The notes: generated from the letters alone by a model not told the origin. A DNA stretch of 64,000 nucleotides from Guyparkeria sp. SCN-R1 (GCF_003932495.1 NZ_QZMT01000010.1:62001-126000); one strand, 5' to 3'. Counted from the first letter of the stretch, positions 50,601 to 61,986 are shown. Program-made: numbers and translations.

Positions 50601-51078
50601 GACCCGTGAGCGCTTTCGCGAGACCTTCCATGCGGTCAACCAGCGCCTGGGGCCACGCTTCGAATCGCTGTTCGGTGGCGGCGAGGCCCGCCTGGAACTG
50701 ACCGGCGACGATCCCCTCGATGCCGGGGTGGCCCTGATGGCCCGTCCGCCCGGCAAGCGCATCAGCCATCTCTCGTTGCTGTCGGGCGGCGAGCGGGCAC
50801 TCACGGCCACCGCACTGATCTTCGCGATCTTCGAGCTCAACCCCGCGCCGTTTTGCATTCTCGACGAGGTCGACGCCCCGCTGGACGAGGCTAACGTGGG
50901 GCGGTTCTGTGCTATGGTTTCGGCCATGTCCGACCGGGTGCAGTTCATGTACATCACCCATAACAAGACCACCATGGCGAGCGCCTCCGCGCTGGTCGGC
51001 GTCACCATGCGGGAGGCCGGTGTCTCGCGGATCGTGTCCGTCGATATCGACGCCGCGGTGGGCCTGGTCGAGACCTGA
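47605..51078 (+). CDS. smc: Chromosome segregation ATPase SMC
   Basis: SMC organises and segregates chromosomes. The 1157-residue protein starts MRLTRLYLAGFKSFASPTEI, with Walker A GPNGCGKSN at residues 32-40, two long coiled coils, a central hinge about 510-650, the ABC signature LSGGERALTATALIFA and Walker B FCILDEVDAPLDEANV. The coiled-coil DNA is extremely GC-rich with long antisense frames that are artefacts. The frame is open upstream, but ATG at 47605 gives the standard start. smc-zipA-ligA is the conserved gammaproteobacterial order; no scpA/scpB here. Confidence 0.96.
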   Translation: MRLTRLYLAGFKSFASPTEIRLPANTLAIVGPNGCGKSNLIDALRWVMGESSARHLRGQALDDLIFAGSGERAAASRAVVELTLDNRERRIHGPFAAYNELTVRRSLDRDGQSRYEINNTRVRRRDVVDLFLGTGVGARSYSVIEQGQVNRIVDAKPDELRGYLEEAAGISVYRERRRETANRIGHTEENLSRLNDIAAELERQEATLARQARAARRYRELSAVRRRRQVEAAAVALIEAREERQQLDRIVADTGKTEAACESRLAAAEAAQDEAERAVQSAGERLAELSAEKYRLANDLNAVTTRQAELDARLEGLDRQAHHDRETAERREGERREADTRRERLTVEQHDTRSSLDELAAAHERARDHRSAAEAELDSLRREAMTAAEARIGPQREQARLGERLDAVARECRRLESAPAAAELARAREERAELEREHKQHGGQITTAEAALEVVERDHDEAVATAEASEAVLHDHEEARRQARHVHDGLTAEQQALDRLIAAHAPQASDDRSGPRLVERLVEADIREPWVGHALGEALEAELVDDLDAMVAAEIDRFNQTEGAGGWWLEAQADRDADWLAERVRDFPGRPVEDLDAALARRPSLATGEFLITPAGWWVGRHWVGRSGNAGAATHLAHLARRRELEQEVTQAEAAVERAETALGESRRRFEADRKAVEAIRQERDKQARALESARLAGRHLGERLERLAQTVETLEARAGAESEELEVARREQARLEAERDAAADAVAQADQRRNQAVERQESAREALEGARETARVAADRFHRARREIEQRDESVARLGDEIRRLDHEREAIARRLDEQARERERAQAEREGLLTERRRQEERLAEAEAAEVRAREDQRVATEAQASARQAVAEVRGERDTARAKSEQARIDRAQGETREQHARTRLAEARDQLADDEEEPEAEAIERLAAEPGVAERLAAELADLEAQIRRLGAVNLSAIEDHREVEQRREELAGQIEDIESALAQLAEAIETMDRQTRERFRETFHAVNQRLGPRFESLFGGGEARLELTGDDPLDAGVALMARPPGKRISHLSLLSGGERALTATALIFAIFELNPAPFCILDEVDAPLDEANVGRFCAMVSAMSDRVQFMYITHNKTTMASASALVGVTMREAGVSRIVSVDIDAAVGLVET

Positions 51079-51202
51079 CACGAATGCCCTTGGAATTTGT
51101 CGTGAGCGGACCAGTGAGCCAGCAGACGTATCGAACCGACGGACCCGTCATGAGTCTCTGGACGACGGGCGGCGACGCACCGGTTTTCGGGGAGTAGACG
51201 GT

Positions 51203-54530
<3,328 letters not shown>

Positions 54531-54644
54531 CCTCTTCCCCTCCTGTCGCCAAATCGTCAAGACGGCGACACGCCGCTGTCATCCAGTCGGCCTAGCGTCT
54601 GACTCGTGGGGCACTCTCGCCCCGGAGTCAGACCGAGGTGCCGA

Positions 54645-55790
54645 TTGGACATCCGACTGGTGACGGAAACCTTTCCGCCCGACATCAACGGGGTGGCGAC
54701 CACCCTGGGTTGCCTGGTCGCAGGCCTGCGTGAGCGCGGTCATCGCGTGGCGGTGACCTGCCCGAAGGCGGCCGTGGCGCGCGACCTGGGCGACGGGGCG
54801 GAGGTGCCGGGCGTCGCGCTGCCGTTCTACCGCGAGGTGCGGTTCGGTCTCCCGCGCCGGCGTGCCTTTCTCGCCGACTGGCGTGACGATCCGCCGGATG
54901 TGGTGCACATCGCCACCGAGGGCCCGCTGGGTGCCTCGGCGCTGGCGGCCGCGCGCGCCTTGGGGTTGCCGGTCACTACGTCATTGCACACCAATTTCCA
55001 CGCCTACGCGCGCGACTATCGGCTGGGCTGGCTGGCCAGCCCGGTGATGCGCTACCTGCGGCGATTCCACAACCGGTCGGCGCACACCTTCATCCCCACG
55101 GCCATGCAGGCCGATGAGCTCTCGGCACAGGGTTTCGAGCGACTGGTGGTGCTGGGGCGTGGCGTCGACACCGAGCTGTTCAACCCCGATCGTCGCGACC
55201 CGGCCCTGCGCGCCCTGTGGGGCGCTGATGAGACCACGCCGGTGCTGCTGCATGTCGGACGCCTTGCCGCCGAGAAGAACCTGGACCTGCTCTCGGAAAG
55301 CTGGTCGCGGGCGCGTAAGGCCGAACCGGGAACCTGCCTCGTGATTGTCGGAGATGGGCCCGAGCGGACCCGTCTCGAGCGTCTGCTGCCGGGCGCCGTC
55401 TTTGCCGGGGTCTTGCGGGGCGAGGCTCTGGCGCGGCATTACGCCTCGGCTGACGCCTTCCTCTTTCCCAGCCTGACCGAGACCTTCGGCATCGTACTGC
55501 TGGAGGCCATGGCCAGCGGGCTCGACTGCCTGGGTTTCGACTACGCCGCGGGGCGGTTGCTGATCGAGCCGGGCGCCAACGGATTGCTGGCCCCCACCGA
55601 TACCCGTGACGCCTTTCTCGACCAGGTGCCGGCATTGCTGGCCGGCGGTGCGGGCGATCGTCGGCGCCGCGCCCGCGAGACGGCGCTGAGATACGGCTGG
55701 TCTGCGATCATCGATGCCTTCGAGCAGCACCTGCTGGACGTGATCGATGCCACCGAGCGGCAAGCACAATGGCGGGCGGAGCGGGCATGA
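54645..55790 (+). CDS. GT4-family glycosyltransferase
   Basis: The 381-residue protein is a GT-B fold, family 4 glycosyltransferase. It begins LDIRLVTETFPPDINGVATT, with HIATEGPLGASALAAARALG, LHTNFHAYARDYRLG, LLHVGRLAAEKNLDLL and the donor-site SLTETFGIVLLEAMASG with the E-x7-E pattern. TTG at 54645 follows GAGGTG at good spacing and fits the family N-terminus, so I prefer it to GTG at 54606. The closest type is GDP-mannose-dependent alpha-mannosyltransferases; the substrate is not certain. It overlaps the PAP2 phosphatase gene by four bases, which suggests a glycolipid pathway. Confidence 0.85.
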   Translation: MDIRLVTETFPPDINGVATTLGCLVAGLRERGHRVAVTCPKAAVARDLGDGAEVPGVALPFYREVRFGLPRRRAFLADWRDDPPDVVHIATEGPLGASALAAARALGLPVTTSLHTNFHAYARDYRLGWLASPVMRYLRRFHNRSAHTFIPTAMQADELSAQGFERLVVLGRGVDTELFNPDRRDPALRALWGADETTPVLLHVGRLAAEKNLDLLSESWSRARKAEPGTCLVIVGDGPERTRLERLLPGAVFAGVLRGEALARHYASADAFLFPSLTETFGIVLLEAMASGLDCLGFDYAAGRLLIEPGANGLLAPTDTRDAFLDQVPALLAGGAGDRRRRARETALRYGWSAIIDAFEQHLLDVIDATERQAQWRAERA

Positions 55791-56350
55791 GTCTGTTGCG
55801 TCCACGGTTCGTCGAGCCGGCGCGGTTGTCGCGGCACCTGGGTGCCTATCTGGCCTGGGAGGCGCTGGTGACCGAGCGCTGCAATCGCATTCATCGCCGG
55901 CGCGTCCCGCGGGCGGTGTTCGCACTGGCCTCGCGGCTTGGGGATGGTGTCGGCTGGTACGTGCTTGCCCTGATGGTGCTGGCCGTTCACGGTGGGGTTG
56001 CAGTCGAGCCGATGCTGGTCATGCTGCTCTCCGGTGGTGTCGGTGTGCTGGTGTACCTGACCATCAAGCGGCGTACCGGCCGGTTGCGGCCGCTTCATCG
56101 GAACGTGCGGATTGAGGTAAGTGTCGCGCCGCTCGACCAATACAGTTTCCCCTCCGGCCACACCCTCCATGCGACGAACTTCGGTATCCAGCTCCTTGCC
56201 TTCGAGCCCTCGCTCGCGCCGCTGATCGTGCCGTTCGCCCTGCTGGTCGCGAGCTCCCGCATGGTGCTCGGTCTTCACTATCTCTCCGATGTGCTCGTCG
56301 GCGCCGCTATTGGCGGTCTGATCGCCTCTTTCAGCCTTTCCCTGTTGTGA
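55787..56350 (+). CDS. PAP2-family membrane phosphatase
   Basis: This 187-residue protein has the three-part PAP2 phosphatase signature: KRRTGRLRP, then PSGHT in YSFPSGHTLHATN, and the C-terminal SRMVLGLHYLSDVLVGAAIG. Several membrane segments place it in the inner membrane. ATG at 55787 overlaps the glycosyltransferase stop (ATGA) with GGAG six bases upstream; an alternative ATG is at 55769. The pair may make and dephosphorylate a lipid-linked sugar, by analogy only. Confidence 0.85.
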   Translation: MSLLRPRFVEPARLSRHLGAYLAWEALVTERCNRIHRRRVPRAVFALASRLGDGVGWYVLALMVLAVHGGVAVEPMLVMLLSGGVGVLVYLTIKRRTGRLRPLHRNVRIEVSVAPLDQYSFPSGHTLHATNFGIQLLAFEPSLAPLIVPFALLVASSRMVLGLHYLSDVLVGAAIGGLIASFSLSLL

Positions 56351-56665
56351 ATCGCCATGTCGGGAGGTGCCGGCGTCCTCGGGGTTGTGGCTAGTTTCGT
56401 ATATTAGTAAAACAGTAAAAATGGTAACGGTGGGGTGGCTATTGTCCGTGGGCGCTTGAGTGGCCAGGAAATGCGATTGCCTGTCCCGTAACCGACTGTT
56501 GTTGCGTGGTTGTAATCCTGCGCCCCGTGGGTTCTATCAATGAGGGCAAAAGGATAGTCTATATATGAAGTGCAAAATAATATGGCGCAGCGGTAAGGTT
56601 GCTGGGTCCGGGCAAGGACGGCTAGTGCATGTCTGGACGACATGAAACATCGAGGAGGAGCGGGG
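56351..56665 (+). promoter_or_regulatory. AT-rich intergenic region upstream of fccAB (promoter region)
   Basis: The 315 bases between the PAP2 gene and fccA are clearly AT-richer than their neighbours, with TAGTAAAACAGTAAAAATGG near 56406 and CTATATATGAAG near 56559, which could supply a -10 box. I found no gene here. A very strong ribosome site, GAGGAGGAG at 56652-56660, ends the region. Confidence 0.45.
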
Positions 56666-57019
56666 ATGTCACAGAATCGAGAAGCGGCGATCGGCCGTCG
56701 ACTGTCGACCGCGTCCCTTGCGGCGATCGGGCTGGGCTTGATGCTGGCAGCCGGCATGTCGCAGGCGGAAAGCGATACGGAAAGGATGGAGATGAGCACC
56801 GGATCGATCATCGGGGCGACCTGCATGGGTTGCCACGGCTTCCAGGGCCAGGGCAGTGGTGATATTCCCCGCCTGGCTGGTGTGGCCAAGGAGGCCACGG
56901 CGGGCAAGCTGCTGGAATACAAGTCGGGAGCCCTCGAGGGGACGGTGATGAATCGGATCGCCAAGGGCTACACGGATGACGAGATTCAGGCCGTGGCCGA
57001 ATTCTTCGCCAAACAGTGA
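56666..57019 (+). CDS. fccA: Monohaem cytochrome c subunit of flavocytochrome c sulfide dehydrogenase
   Basis: The 117-residue protein has a signal peptide (IGLGLMLAAGMSQA) and a single class I haem site CMGCH in ATCMGCHGFQGQGSG, followed by IPRLAG and a Met ligand candidate in GTVMNRIAKGYTD. It is the electron-accepting partner of FccB: electrons from sulfide pass from FAD to the haem and on to carriers such as cytochrome c4. ATG at 56666 follows GAGGAGGAG at five bases, which decides the start over 56642. It is the short monohaem type rather than the dihaem FccA of Allochromatium. Confidence 0.87.
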   Translation: MSQNREAAIGRRLSTASLAAIGLGLMLAAGMSQAESDTERMEMSTGSIIGATCMGCHGFQGQGSGDIPRLAGVAKEATAGKLLEYKSGALEGTVMNRIAKGYTDDEIQAVAEFFAKQ

Positions 57020-57060
57020 GCCGTCCCGCTCAAGCACAAGGAACACGAGAGGTAACCGCT

Positions 57061-58347
57061 ATGAGTCTTTCCCGACGCGGATTTCTGAAATTGAGCGCGG
57101 CGATGGCCGGTGCCGGGGCCATCGGCGCGACGGTAGGCTGCCAGGGTGACGGCGCCAAGGCCGACGCTAAGCGCGTGGTCGTCATCGGCGGCGGCTTCGG
57201 CGGCGCGACCGCGGCCAAATACGTCAAACTGTTCGACCCGTCGGTCGAGGTGACCATGATCGACGGCCAGGCTAGCCACACCACCTGCCCGTTCTCCAAC
57301 CTGGTCATCGGCGGTCTCAAGGAGATCGACGAGATCACACACGACTTCACCGCACTGGAAAAGCATGGCGTGAACGTGGTCAAGGGTTGGGTCACCGGGA
57401 TCGACGCGGAGGGGCGCGTGGTCACCCTGGAGGATGGTCGGACCTACGAGTACGACCGCCTGGTCGTCTCGCCGGGAATCGACTTCAACTACGACGCGAT
57501 CGAGGGCTACTCCGAGGAAGTCGCCGACACCAAGATGCCGCATGCTTGGCAGGCGGGTGAGCAAACCTTGCTGCTGCGCAAGCAGCTCGAGGAAATGGAG
57601 GATGGCGGACGGTTCATCATGGTCGCGCCGCCGAACCCATTCCGCTGCCCGCCGGGACCGTACGAGCGGGTTTCCCTGGTCGCGAACTACTTCAGGGAAA
57701 ACAAGCCCAACTCGACGATACTGGTGCTTGATCCGAAGGCGAACTTCTCCAAGGAAGGGCTGTTCCGCGAAGGATGGGAAGCCGATTACGGGGGCATGAT
57801 CGAGTGGATCGGTCCCGACTTCGGTGGCGGCGTGGACAAGGTCGATGCCGACCGCATGGTGGTTACCGCCGGTGGCACGGAATACGACGGCGATGTCATC
57901 AACGTCATCCCGCCTCAGAAGGCCGGCTGGATCGCGCACGAGGCCGGCCTGGTCGACGATTCCGGCTGGTGCCCGATCAACACCGGCACCTACGAGTCGA
58001 CCATGCATGCCGGGGTTCACGTCGTGGGGGATGCCTGCATCGGCTCGCCATTGCCCAAGTCCGGCTTTGCCGCGAATTCGCAGGCCAAGAACTGCGCGGC
58101 GGCGATCGTGGCCATGTTCCACAACGAGAACCCGCCGGAGCCGAGCTGGGTGAACACCTGCTACAGCCTGATTGCCCCGGACTACGGCATCTCGGTGGCG
58201 GCGGTCTACCGCGTCGAGGATGGCAAGACCGTCTCCGTAGAAGGCGCCGGTGGCGTCTCGCCCCTGGGTGGCAAGAACGCTGAGAAGGAAGCCGGCTACG
58301 CCCACGACTGGTACGCCTCGATCACCGAGGATATCTGGGGCAGTTGA
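57061..58347 (+). CDS. fccB: Flavocytochrome c sulfide dehydrogenase flavoprotein subunit
   Basis: FccB oxidises sulfide with covalently bound FAD. The 428-residue protein has a Tat signal (SRRGFLKLSAAMAG), the dinucleotide fold VVVIGGGFGGATAAKYVKLF, the FAD-attachment region HTTCPFSNLVIGG, FRCPPGPYERVS and the C-terminal GDACIGSPLPKSGFAANSQ, all strongly matching known FccB. ATG at 57061 gives the Tat signal; the longer frame to 57016 overlaps fccA. With fccA it makes a periplasmic sulfide-oxidising complex, the main evidence for sulfur metabolism in this window. Confidence 0.93.
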   Translation: MSLSRRGFLKLSAAMAGAGAIGATVGCQGDGAKADAKRVVVIGGGFGGATAAKYVKLFDPSVEVTMIDGQASHTTCPFSNLVIGGLKEIDEITHDFTALEKHGVNVVKGWVTGIDAEGRVVTLEDGRTYEYDRLVVSPGIDFNYDAIEGYSEEVADTKMPHAWQAGEQTLLLRKQLEEMEDGGRFIMVAPPNPFRCPPGPYERVSLVANYFRENKPNSTILVLDPKANFSKEGLFREGWEADYGGMIEWIGPDFGGGVDKVDADRMVVTAGGTEYDGDVINVIPPQKAGWIAHEAGLVDDSGWCPINTGTYESTMHAGVHVVGDACIGSPLPKSGFAANSQAKNCAAAIVAMFHNENPPEPSWVNTCYSLIAPDYGISVAAVYRVEDGKTVSVEGAGGVSPLGGKNAEKEAGYAHDWYASITEDIWGS

Positions 58348-58384
58348 CCGTTTTCCGTGCCGCCCACGTGGCGGCTGAAGCCAG

Positions 58385-58414
58385 AAGGCCCGCCATCGCG
58401 AGATGGCGGGCCTT
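58385..58414 (+). terminator. Strong hairpin downstream of fccAB
   Basis: AAGGCCCGCCATC (58385-58397) and GATGGCGGGCCTT (58402-58414) form a perfect 13-base stem with a GCGA loop. Only TTAATCG follows, so the T-run is short, but the stem is long enough to terminate or stabilise the fccAB message. Confidence 0.75.
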
Positions 58415-58575
58415 TAATCGTTATCAGGGCATTATGACGCCGGTCCCGTATGCGTGCGGGCCTTGCCCGCGAGTGGCGCCAGCCGCCGTCCCCGTTCGAG
58501 CGTGGCAACGAGCTGAGGCCGGGACTCGCTTCCGCCGGCGCGAGGCAAGCTCCCGCAAAGGCATGCTATAACCGT

Positions 58576-58642
58576 AGGAGCGCCTTCAGGCGCGATACGT
58601 CGACGTGGCGCCAGTAGGCATCGCGGCTAAAGCCGCTCCTAC
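58576..58642. repeat. Pair of inverted REP-like elements (GTAGGAGC type)
   Basis: GTAGGAGCGCCTTCAGGCGC at 58576-58595 is a REP-like unit: a GTAG head and a GCGCC/GGCGC hairpin. At 58620-58642 a second unit in the opposite orientation reads ATCGCGGCTAAAGCCGC followed by TCCTAC. The hairpins differ in sequence but keep pairing, and the GTAGGAGC and GAT ends match. Related units are common in Pseudomonas and Xanthomonas genomes and are moved by RAYT transposases. The rest of the 58415-58743 gap has other GC hairpins (for example GCGGGCCTTGCCCGC at 58463-58477) and no gene. Confidence 0.7.
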
Positions 58643-58743
58643 GGGATGTGGGTACGTCCCACCGTGCAAGCGGGGCTTGCCCGCGCAGGCCGCCGCCGGT
58701 GGCCGTTCCGGCTTGATTTGTCCGTGCCGGCGCAACGTCGTGA

Positions 58744-58771
58744 AGCTCTCAGCTCTCAGCTCTCAGCTCTC
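58744..58771. repeat. Tandem heptamer repeat AGCTCTC x4 covering the stop codon of the next gene
   Basis: Four perfect copies of AGCTCTC run from 58744 to 58771. The stop codon of the minus-strand phosphatase gene (58749-58751) falls within them, so the last codons (ELRAES) are written by the repeat. Because seven is not a multiple of three, gain or loss of a unit would shift the frame at the end of the protein and move the stop. Confidence 0.85.
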
Positions 58772-59570
58772 CCAGCCAGTCCTCCAGCAACTCGACATGC
58801 GTCGCCGCCACCGCCGAGCGCGGCAAGGGTTCGAGCGGCCGGTCGAGGTAATCGAGTTCACCGTCAAGATCGGCGGATGCCCCGCCCGCCTCGTGCAGGA
58901 TCAGCTGCCCGGCGGCGTAATCCCACAACTTCTGCTTGCCGTGCACGTAGACCTGCACGCGATGCGCCGCCACCCAGCACCAATCGAGTGCTACCGAGCC
59001 GATCGATCGCTGTGAGCCATAGGGCGGGTCGCAGGCCAGATGCGTGGCGACATCGCGCGGCAGGCGCTTGAAGTCCACCGTGGCCAGGCAGCTCTTGAGA
59101 TCCTGCCGCGGCTCGTTGGCAAGCGACAGCCGCTCCCCGTTCAGCCAGGCCCCGCCATCACGTGAGGCATGAAAGCACTCGTCCCGGCTGGGATCGAAGA
59201 CCACGCCGAATATCGTCTGTCCGCCCACCAGCAGGGCGACCGTCACCGAGAACACCGGGAACCCGACCCGGAAGTTGCTTGTGCCGTCGAGCGGGTCCAC
59301 CACCCAGGTGGGCCGCCCGTCCAGACACTCGCGCCAAGCCGCTTCCTGAGCGGCGAGGTCCATCTCCTCGCCCAGAAAGCCGTGCGCGGGGAACCGTTCG
59401 GCCAGGCCCACCTGCAGATCCCACTGCATCGCGTGGTCGGTGGCGGTGACCCAGCTGCCGTCACTTTTCTGATCGGCCGCCTGCGTGCCTCCGTGCAGCA
59501 GGTGTCGGTGGGCGGTCTCCTGGACGAGTTGGATCACCGAAGACTGGTCGTCGGGGTTAAGCGATTGCAT
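58749..59570 (-). CDS. Inositol monophosphatase-family protein (second paralogue)
   Basis: The 273-residue protein belongs to the inositol monophosphatase fold: GEEMDLAAQEAAW near residue 70, the metal motif VVDPLDGTSNFRVGFP and KLWDYAAGQLILHEAGG. It differs clearly from SuhB at 32352-33170 (for instance TSN in place of TTN and a shorter C-terminus). Candidates are a 3'-phosphoadenosine phosphatase-like or sugar-phosphate phosphatase; I cannot choose. It stands alone, convergent with fccAB and divergent from the pilin cluster. Confidence 0.85.
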   Translation of the reverse strand: MQSLNPDDQSSVIQLVQETAHRHLLHGGTQAADQKSDGSWVTATDHAMQWDLQVGLAERFPAHGFLGEEMDLAAQEAAWRECLDGRPTWVVDPLDGTSNFRVGFPVFSVTVALLVGGQTIFGVVFDPSRDECFHASRDGGAWLNGERLSLANEPRQDLKSCLATVDFKRLPRDVATHLACDPPYGSQRSIGSVALDWCWVAAHRVQVYVHGKQKLWDYAAGQLILHEAGGASADLDGELDYLDRPLEPLPRSAVAATHVELLEDWLGELRAES

Positions 59571-59812
59571 TGCGGGAACCTCTCGTCGAAATGGCGGGGC
59601 CGGAAAATCGTGACCGGGACAGATCCTATTGTGCTCAAGTCGCTTCGATGGCGATGGTTCATCAGAAGACTGGTCTGGTTGAGCCCGGATTCTACGTGAC
59701 TTGGATCGCTCGTTGACCGTTCGTCCGTCACCTACCGCCTTTCGTCAGTTGATTGCTGGAAGCGGTCGTTCGTTCATGATTGGATCCATATGTGAAAAAG
59801 GAATCGAACCGC

Positions 59813-60388
59813 ATGACACGAATACGCGCTCCGCAACGACGGTTTAGTCGATCTTCAGGCTTCAGCTTGATTGAGTTGATGATCACCATCGTGGTGGCTG
59901 CGATTCTACTGGCTGTCGCCATTCCTGGTTTTGGCAATCTGATTCTCTCTAACAAGCTCACCACCGTGACTAACGAATGGGTCACGGCGGTCAATGTGGC
60001 GCGTTCGGAGGCCATCAAGCGTAATGCGGTAGTGGTGATCTGCGGGGAGTCAGGCGATGACAGCACGACTCTCTCCACCGGATGCGATGCGCAGGCTAGC
60101 TGGGGAGAGGTCAGAGCATTGAATAGATCGACTTCGGGCGATTCAGTCGAGGTGGTGAGGGCGCCGCTGATGGGGGACATTCCGTCTGGCATCAGTGTGA
60201 CCGGAACCAAGACGCTCCGATTTGGCGGCAACGGTATCGGCCGTCAGGAGAACCAATCCGCCCCAGATAGTGATGTGCTGATTGCGGACATCAGTGCGCC
60301 GGATCTGAGTGGTGACAATCATCGCTGCGTGCGGTTGATCACCGGCACTACGCTCAACACCGTTTCCTCGGATACATGCGGGAACTGA
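59813..60388 (+). CDS. Type IV pilus minor pilin, FimT/FimU (GspH) family
   Basis: The 191-residue prepilin has a basic leader and the prepilin-peptidase site in SSGFSLIELMITIVVAAILL (cleavage after Gly, Glu at +5), followed by the hydrophobic assembly helix and a GspH-type domain with ARSEAIKRNAVVVICGES and a C-terminal disulfide candidate. ATG at 59813 follows AAGGAA; a TTG at 59780 is less likely. It starts the minor-pilin operon that primes pilus assembly. The 242-base upstream gap (59571-59812) holds the promoter region; base composition changes here. Confidence 0.85.
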   Translation: MTRIRAPQRRFSRSSGFSLIELMITIVVAAILLAVAIPGFGNLILSNKLTTVTNEWVTAVNVARSEAIKRNAVVVICGESGDDSTTLSTGCDAQASWGEVRALNRSTSGDSVEVVRAPLMGDIPSGISVTGTKTLRFGGNGIGRQENQSAPDSDVLIADISAPDLSGDNHRCVRLITGTTLNTVSSDTCGN

Positions 60389-60390
60389 CT

Positions 60391-60906
60391 ATGAGGCTTA
60401 TCCATTTCAGGAAGGGGCAGTGTGGTGTCGGTCTAATCGAGGTGTTGATTGCCGTGCTGGTGCTCTCGATTGGCTTTCTGGGTATCGCCGCATTGCAGGC
60501 CAAGGCATTGTCAAACAACAACAGCGCCATGGCCCGCACTCAGGCGACGATTGCCAGTTACTCGATCCTCGATGCCATGCGGGCCGATCGAGCGAATGCT
60601 TTGGCAGGAGACTACGACACGACAGTCACCTATTCCGCCTCTTCCACGTCCAACGATGGCAACGTCACTGCTGCGTCGTGTTCAACGAGCACCTCCCTGA
60701 GCGGATTGGCTGATGCGCAGGTCCAGGCTTGGTGCGCTGGGGGTGGGTCAGGTGCGCCCAATGGCTTGGCGGCACTGGGCGACGGGGCGACCGGGACGAT
60801 CGTTTGTGACTCCAATGGCGTCTGCACCATTACGGTGACATTTGATGATGGAAAGGCCACGGGTGGGGAAGCGACTCAGGCCGTGGTGACCGAGGCGGGG
60901 ATATGA
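60391..60906 (+). CDS. pilV: Type IV pilus minor pilin PilV
   Basis: The 171-residue prepilin has its processing site in QCGVGLIEVLIAVLVLSIG and the conserved FLGIAALQAKAL after the helix, as in PilV. The downstream globular domain has RTQATIASYSILDAMRADRA and GTIVCDSNGVCTITVTFDD. An in-frame ATG at 60376 overlaps the upstream gene; 60391 directly follows its stop. The stop overlaps pilW by four bases. Confidence 0.85.
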   Translation: MRLIHFRKGQCGVGLIEVLIAVLVLSIGFLGIAALQAKALSNNNSAMARTQATIASYSILDAMRADRANALAGDYDTTVTYSASSTSNDGNVTAASCSTSTSLSGLADAQVQAWCAGGGSGAPNGLAALGDGATGTIVCDSNGVCTITVTFDDGKATGGEATQAVVTEAGI

Positions 60907-61985
60907 ATGTGATCATCCATAAGTTTCAGGTGGCGAGAGCGTCGCGGATGCGAGGTGATTCCGGCTTTACCCTGGTTGAGCTGATGATTGCACTCGTTTT
61001 GGGGCTGGTCATTATCGGTGGTGTCATCAGCGTGTTTCTGGCTAACAAACAGTCCTACCGAACCAACGAAGCGTTGAGCCAGGTGCAGGATCATGGCCGA
61101 ACGGCTTTCGAGTTCCTTGCGCGAGATATCCGCATGGCGGGACTGACGGGGTGTGGTAATACAGGGCGGGTTGCCAATGTCTTGAATGATGGCCCGGCCG
61201 CCGGCGGCACGGAGTGGTATTCGGATCTTTCTGATGCTGTTCGAGGCTTTGACGGGGGCCAAGGTGGCGCATCGGTTGATATCGGCACCGCTGAAGGCGA
61301 GCGAGTTAACGACACCGACATGATCCAGCTAATGGGTGTTGACGGGAACACATTTAGCATCGAGCAGCACAAGTTTGCTTCCGCCCAGTTCAAGATCAAC
61401 GAACCGACGACGACATTGGTGAACAATGACATCGTGGTGGTCTGTGATCCAGACCATGCGGCAGTCATGCAGATCACGAGTTACAACAGTAATAACGTCA
61501 CGGTGGTCCACAACACGGGGCAAGGCGAACCAGGCAATTGTTCCAAGGGGCTTGGTTTTCCGACGAAGTGTGCCTGTTCCGAAACAGGGCAGACCCCCCC
61601 AGCCTGCGTTAACGATACGGTGGGTGCGCAGTACGAGTTTGGCAAGAACTCACAGCTGGCGAAGCTTGCGGCGTCCGCCTGGTACATCGGCAACAATCCC
61701 GCCAACGGGCGGTCACTCTACCGGGCGAGCTTGACCAACCTCAGTGGGACCCTCACCACGCAGCCCACCGAGATGGTCCGCAATGTCACGGACATGCAGC
61801 TTGCGTATCACGAGGCAGGTCAGGACAGCTTTGTGGGTGCCGGTAGCGTCGGTAACTGGCTTTCTGTCGATGCAGTCCGCGTCATATTGACGCTGCAAAG
61901 CGAGCAACCGAGGGCTGGCACCGATCAGCAGGCCCTGTCTCGCACGCTCAGCACCACCGTCACGATCCGCAACCGGGTGAACTGA
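60903..61985 (+). CDS. pilW: Type IV pilus minor pilin PilW
   Basis: The 360-residue prepilin has the site DSGFTLVELMIALVLGLVII and the PilW-type sequence NEALSQVQDHGRTAFEFLAR DIRMAG after the helix (two adjacent motifs). A Cys-rich region (KCACSETGQTPPACVND) lies near residue 225. It overlaps pilV by four bases and is followed immediately by pilX. Distinct from the TPR lipoprotein at 37422, which is also called PilW in some species. Confidence 0.87.
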   Translation: MNVIIHKFQVARASRMRGDSGFTLVELMIALVLGLVIIGGVISVFLANKQSYRTNEALSQVQDHGRTAFEFLARDIRMAGLTGCGNTGRVANVLNDGPAAGGTEWYSDLSDAVRGFDGGQGGASVDIGTAEGERVNDTDMIQLMGVDGNTFSIEQHKFASAQFKINEPTTTLVNNDIVVVCDPDHAAVMQITSYNSNNVTVVHNTGQGEPGNCSKGLGFPTKCACSETGQTPPACVNDTVGAQYEFGKNSQLAKLAASAWYIGNNPANGRSLYRASLTNLSGTLTTQPTEMVRNVTDMQLAYHEAGQDSFVGAGSVGNWLSVDAVRVILTLQSEQPRAGTDQQALSRTLSTTVTIRNRVN

Positions 61986-61986
61986 G

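Noticed and set aside
48739-51081. 780-codon antisense frame opposite smc
   Set aside because: The coiled-coil coding DNA of smc is so GC-rich that the opposite frames stay open; no domain visible.
58440-58743. Possible CRISPR-like or tRNA content in the hairpin-rich gap after fccAB
   Set aside because: Repeats are inverted REP-type hairpins without regular spacers, and no cloverleaf with CCA-like ending could be drawn.
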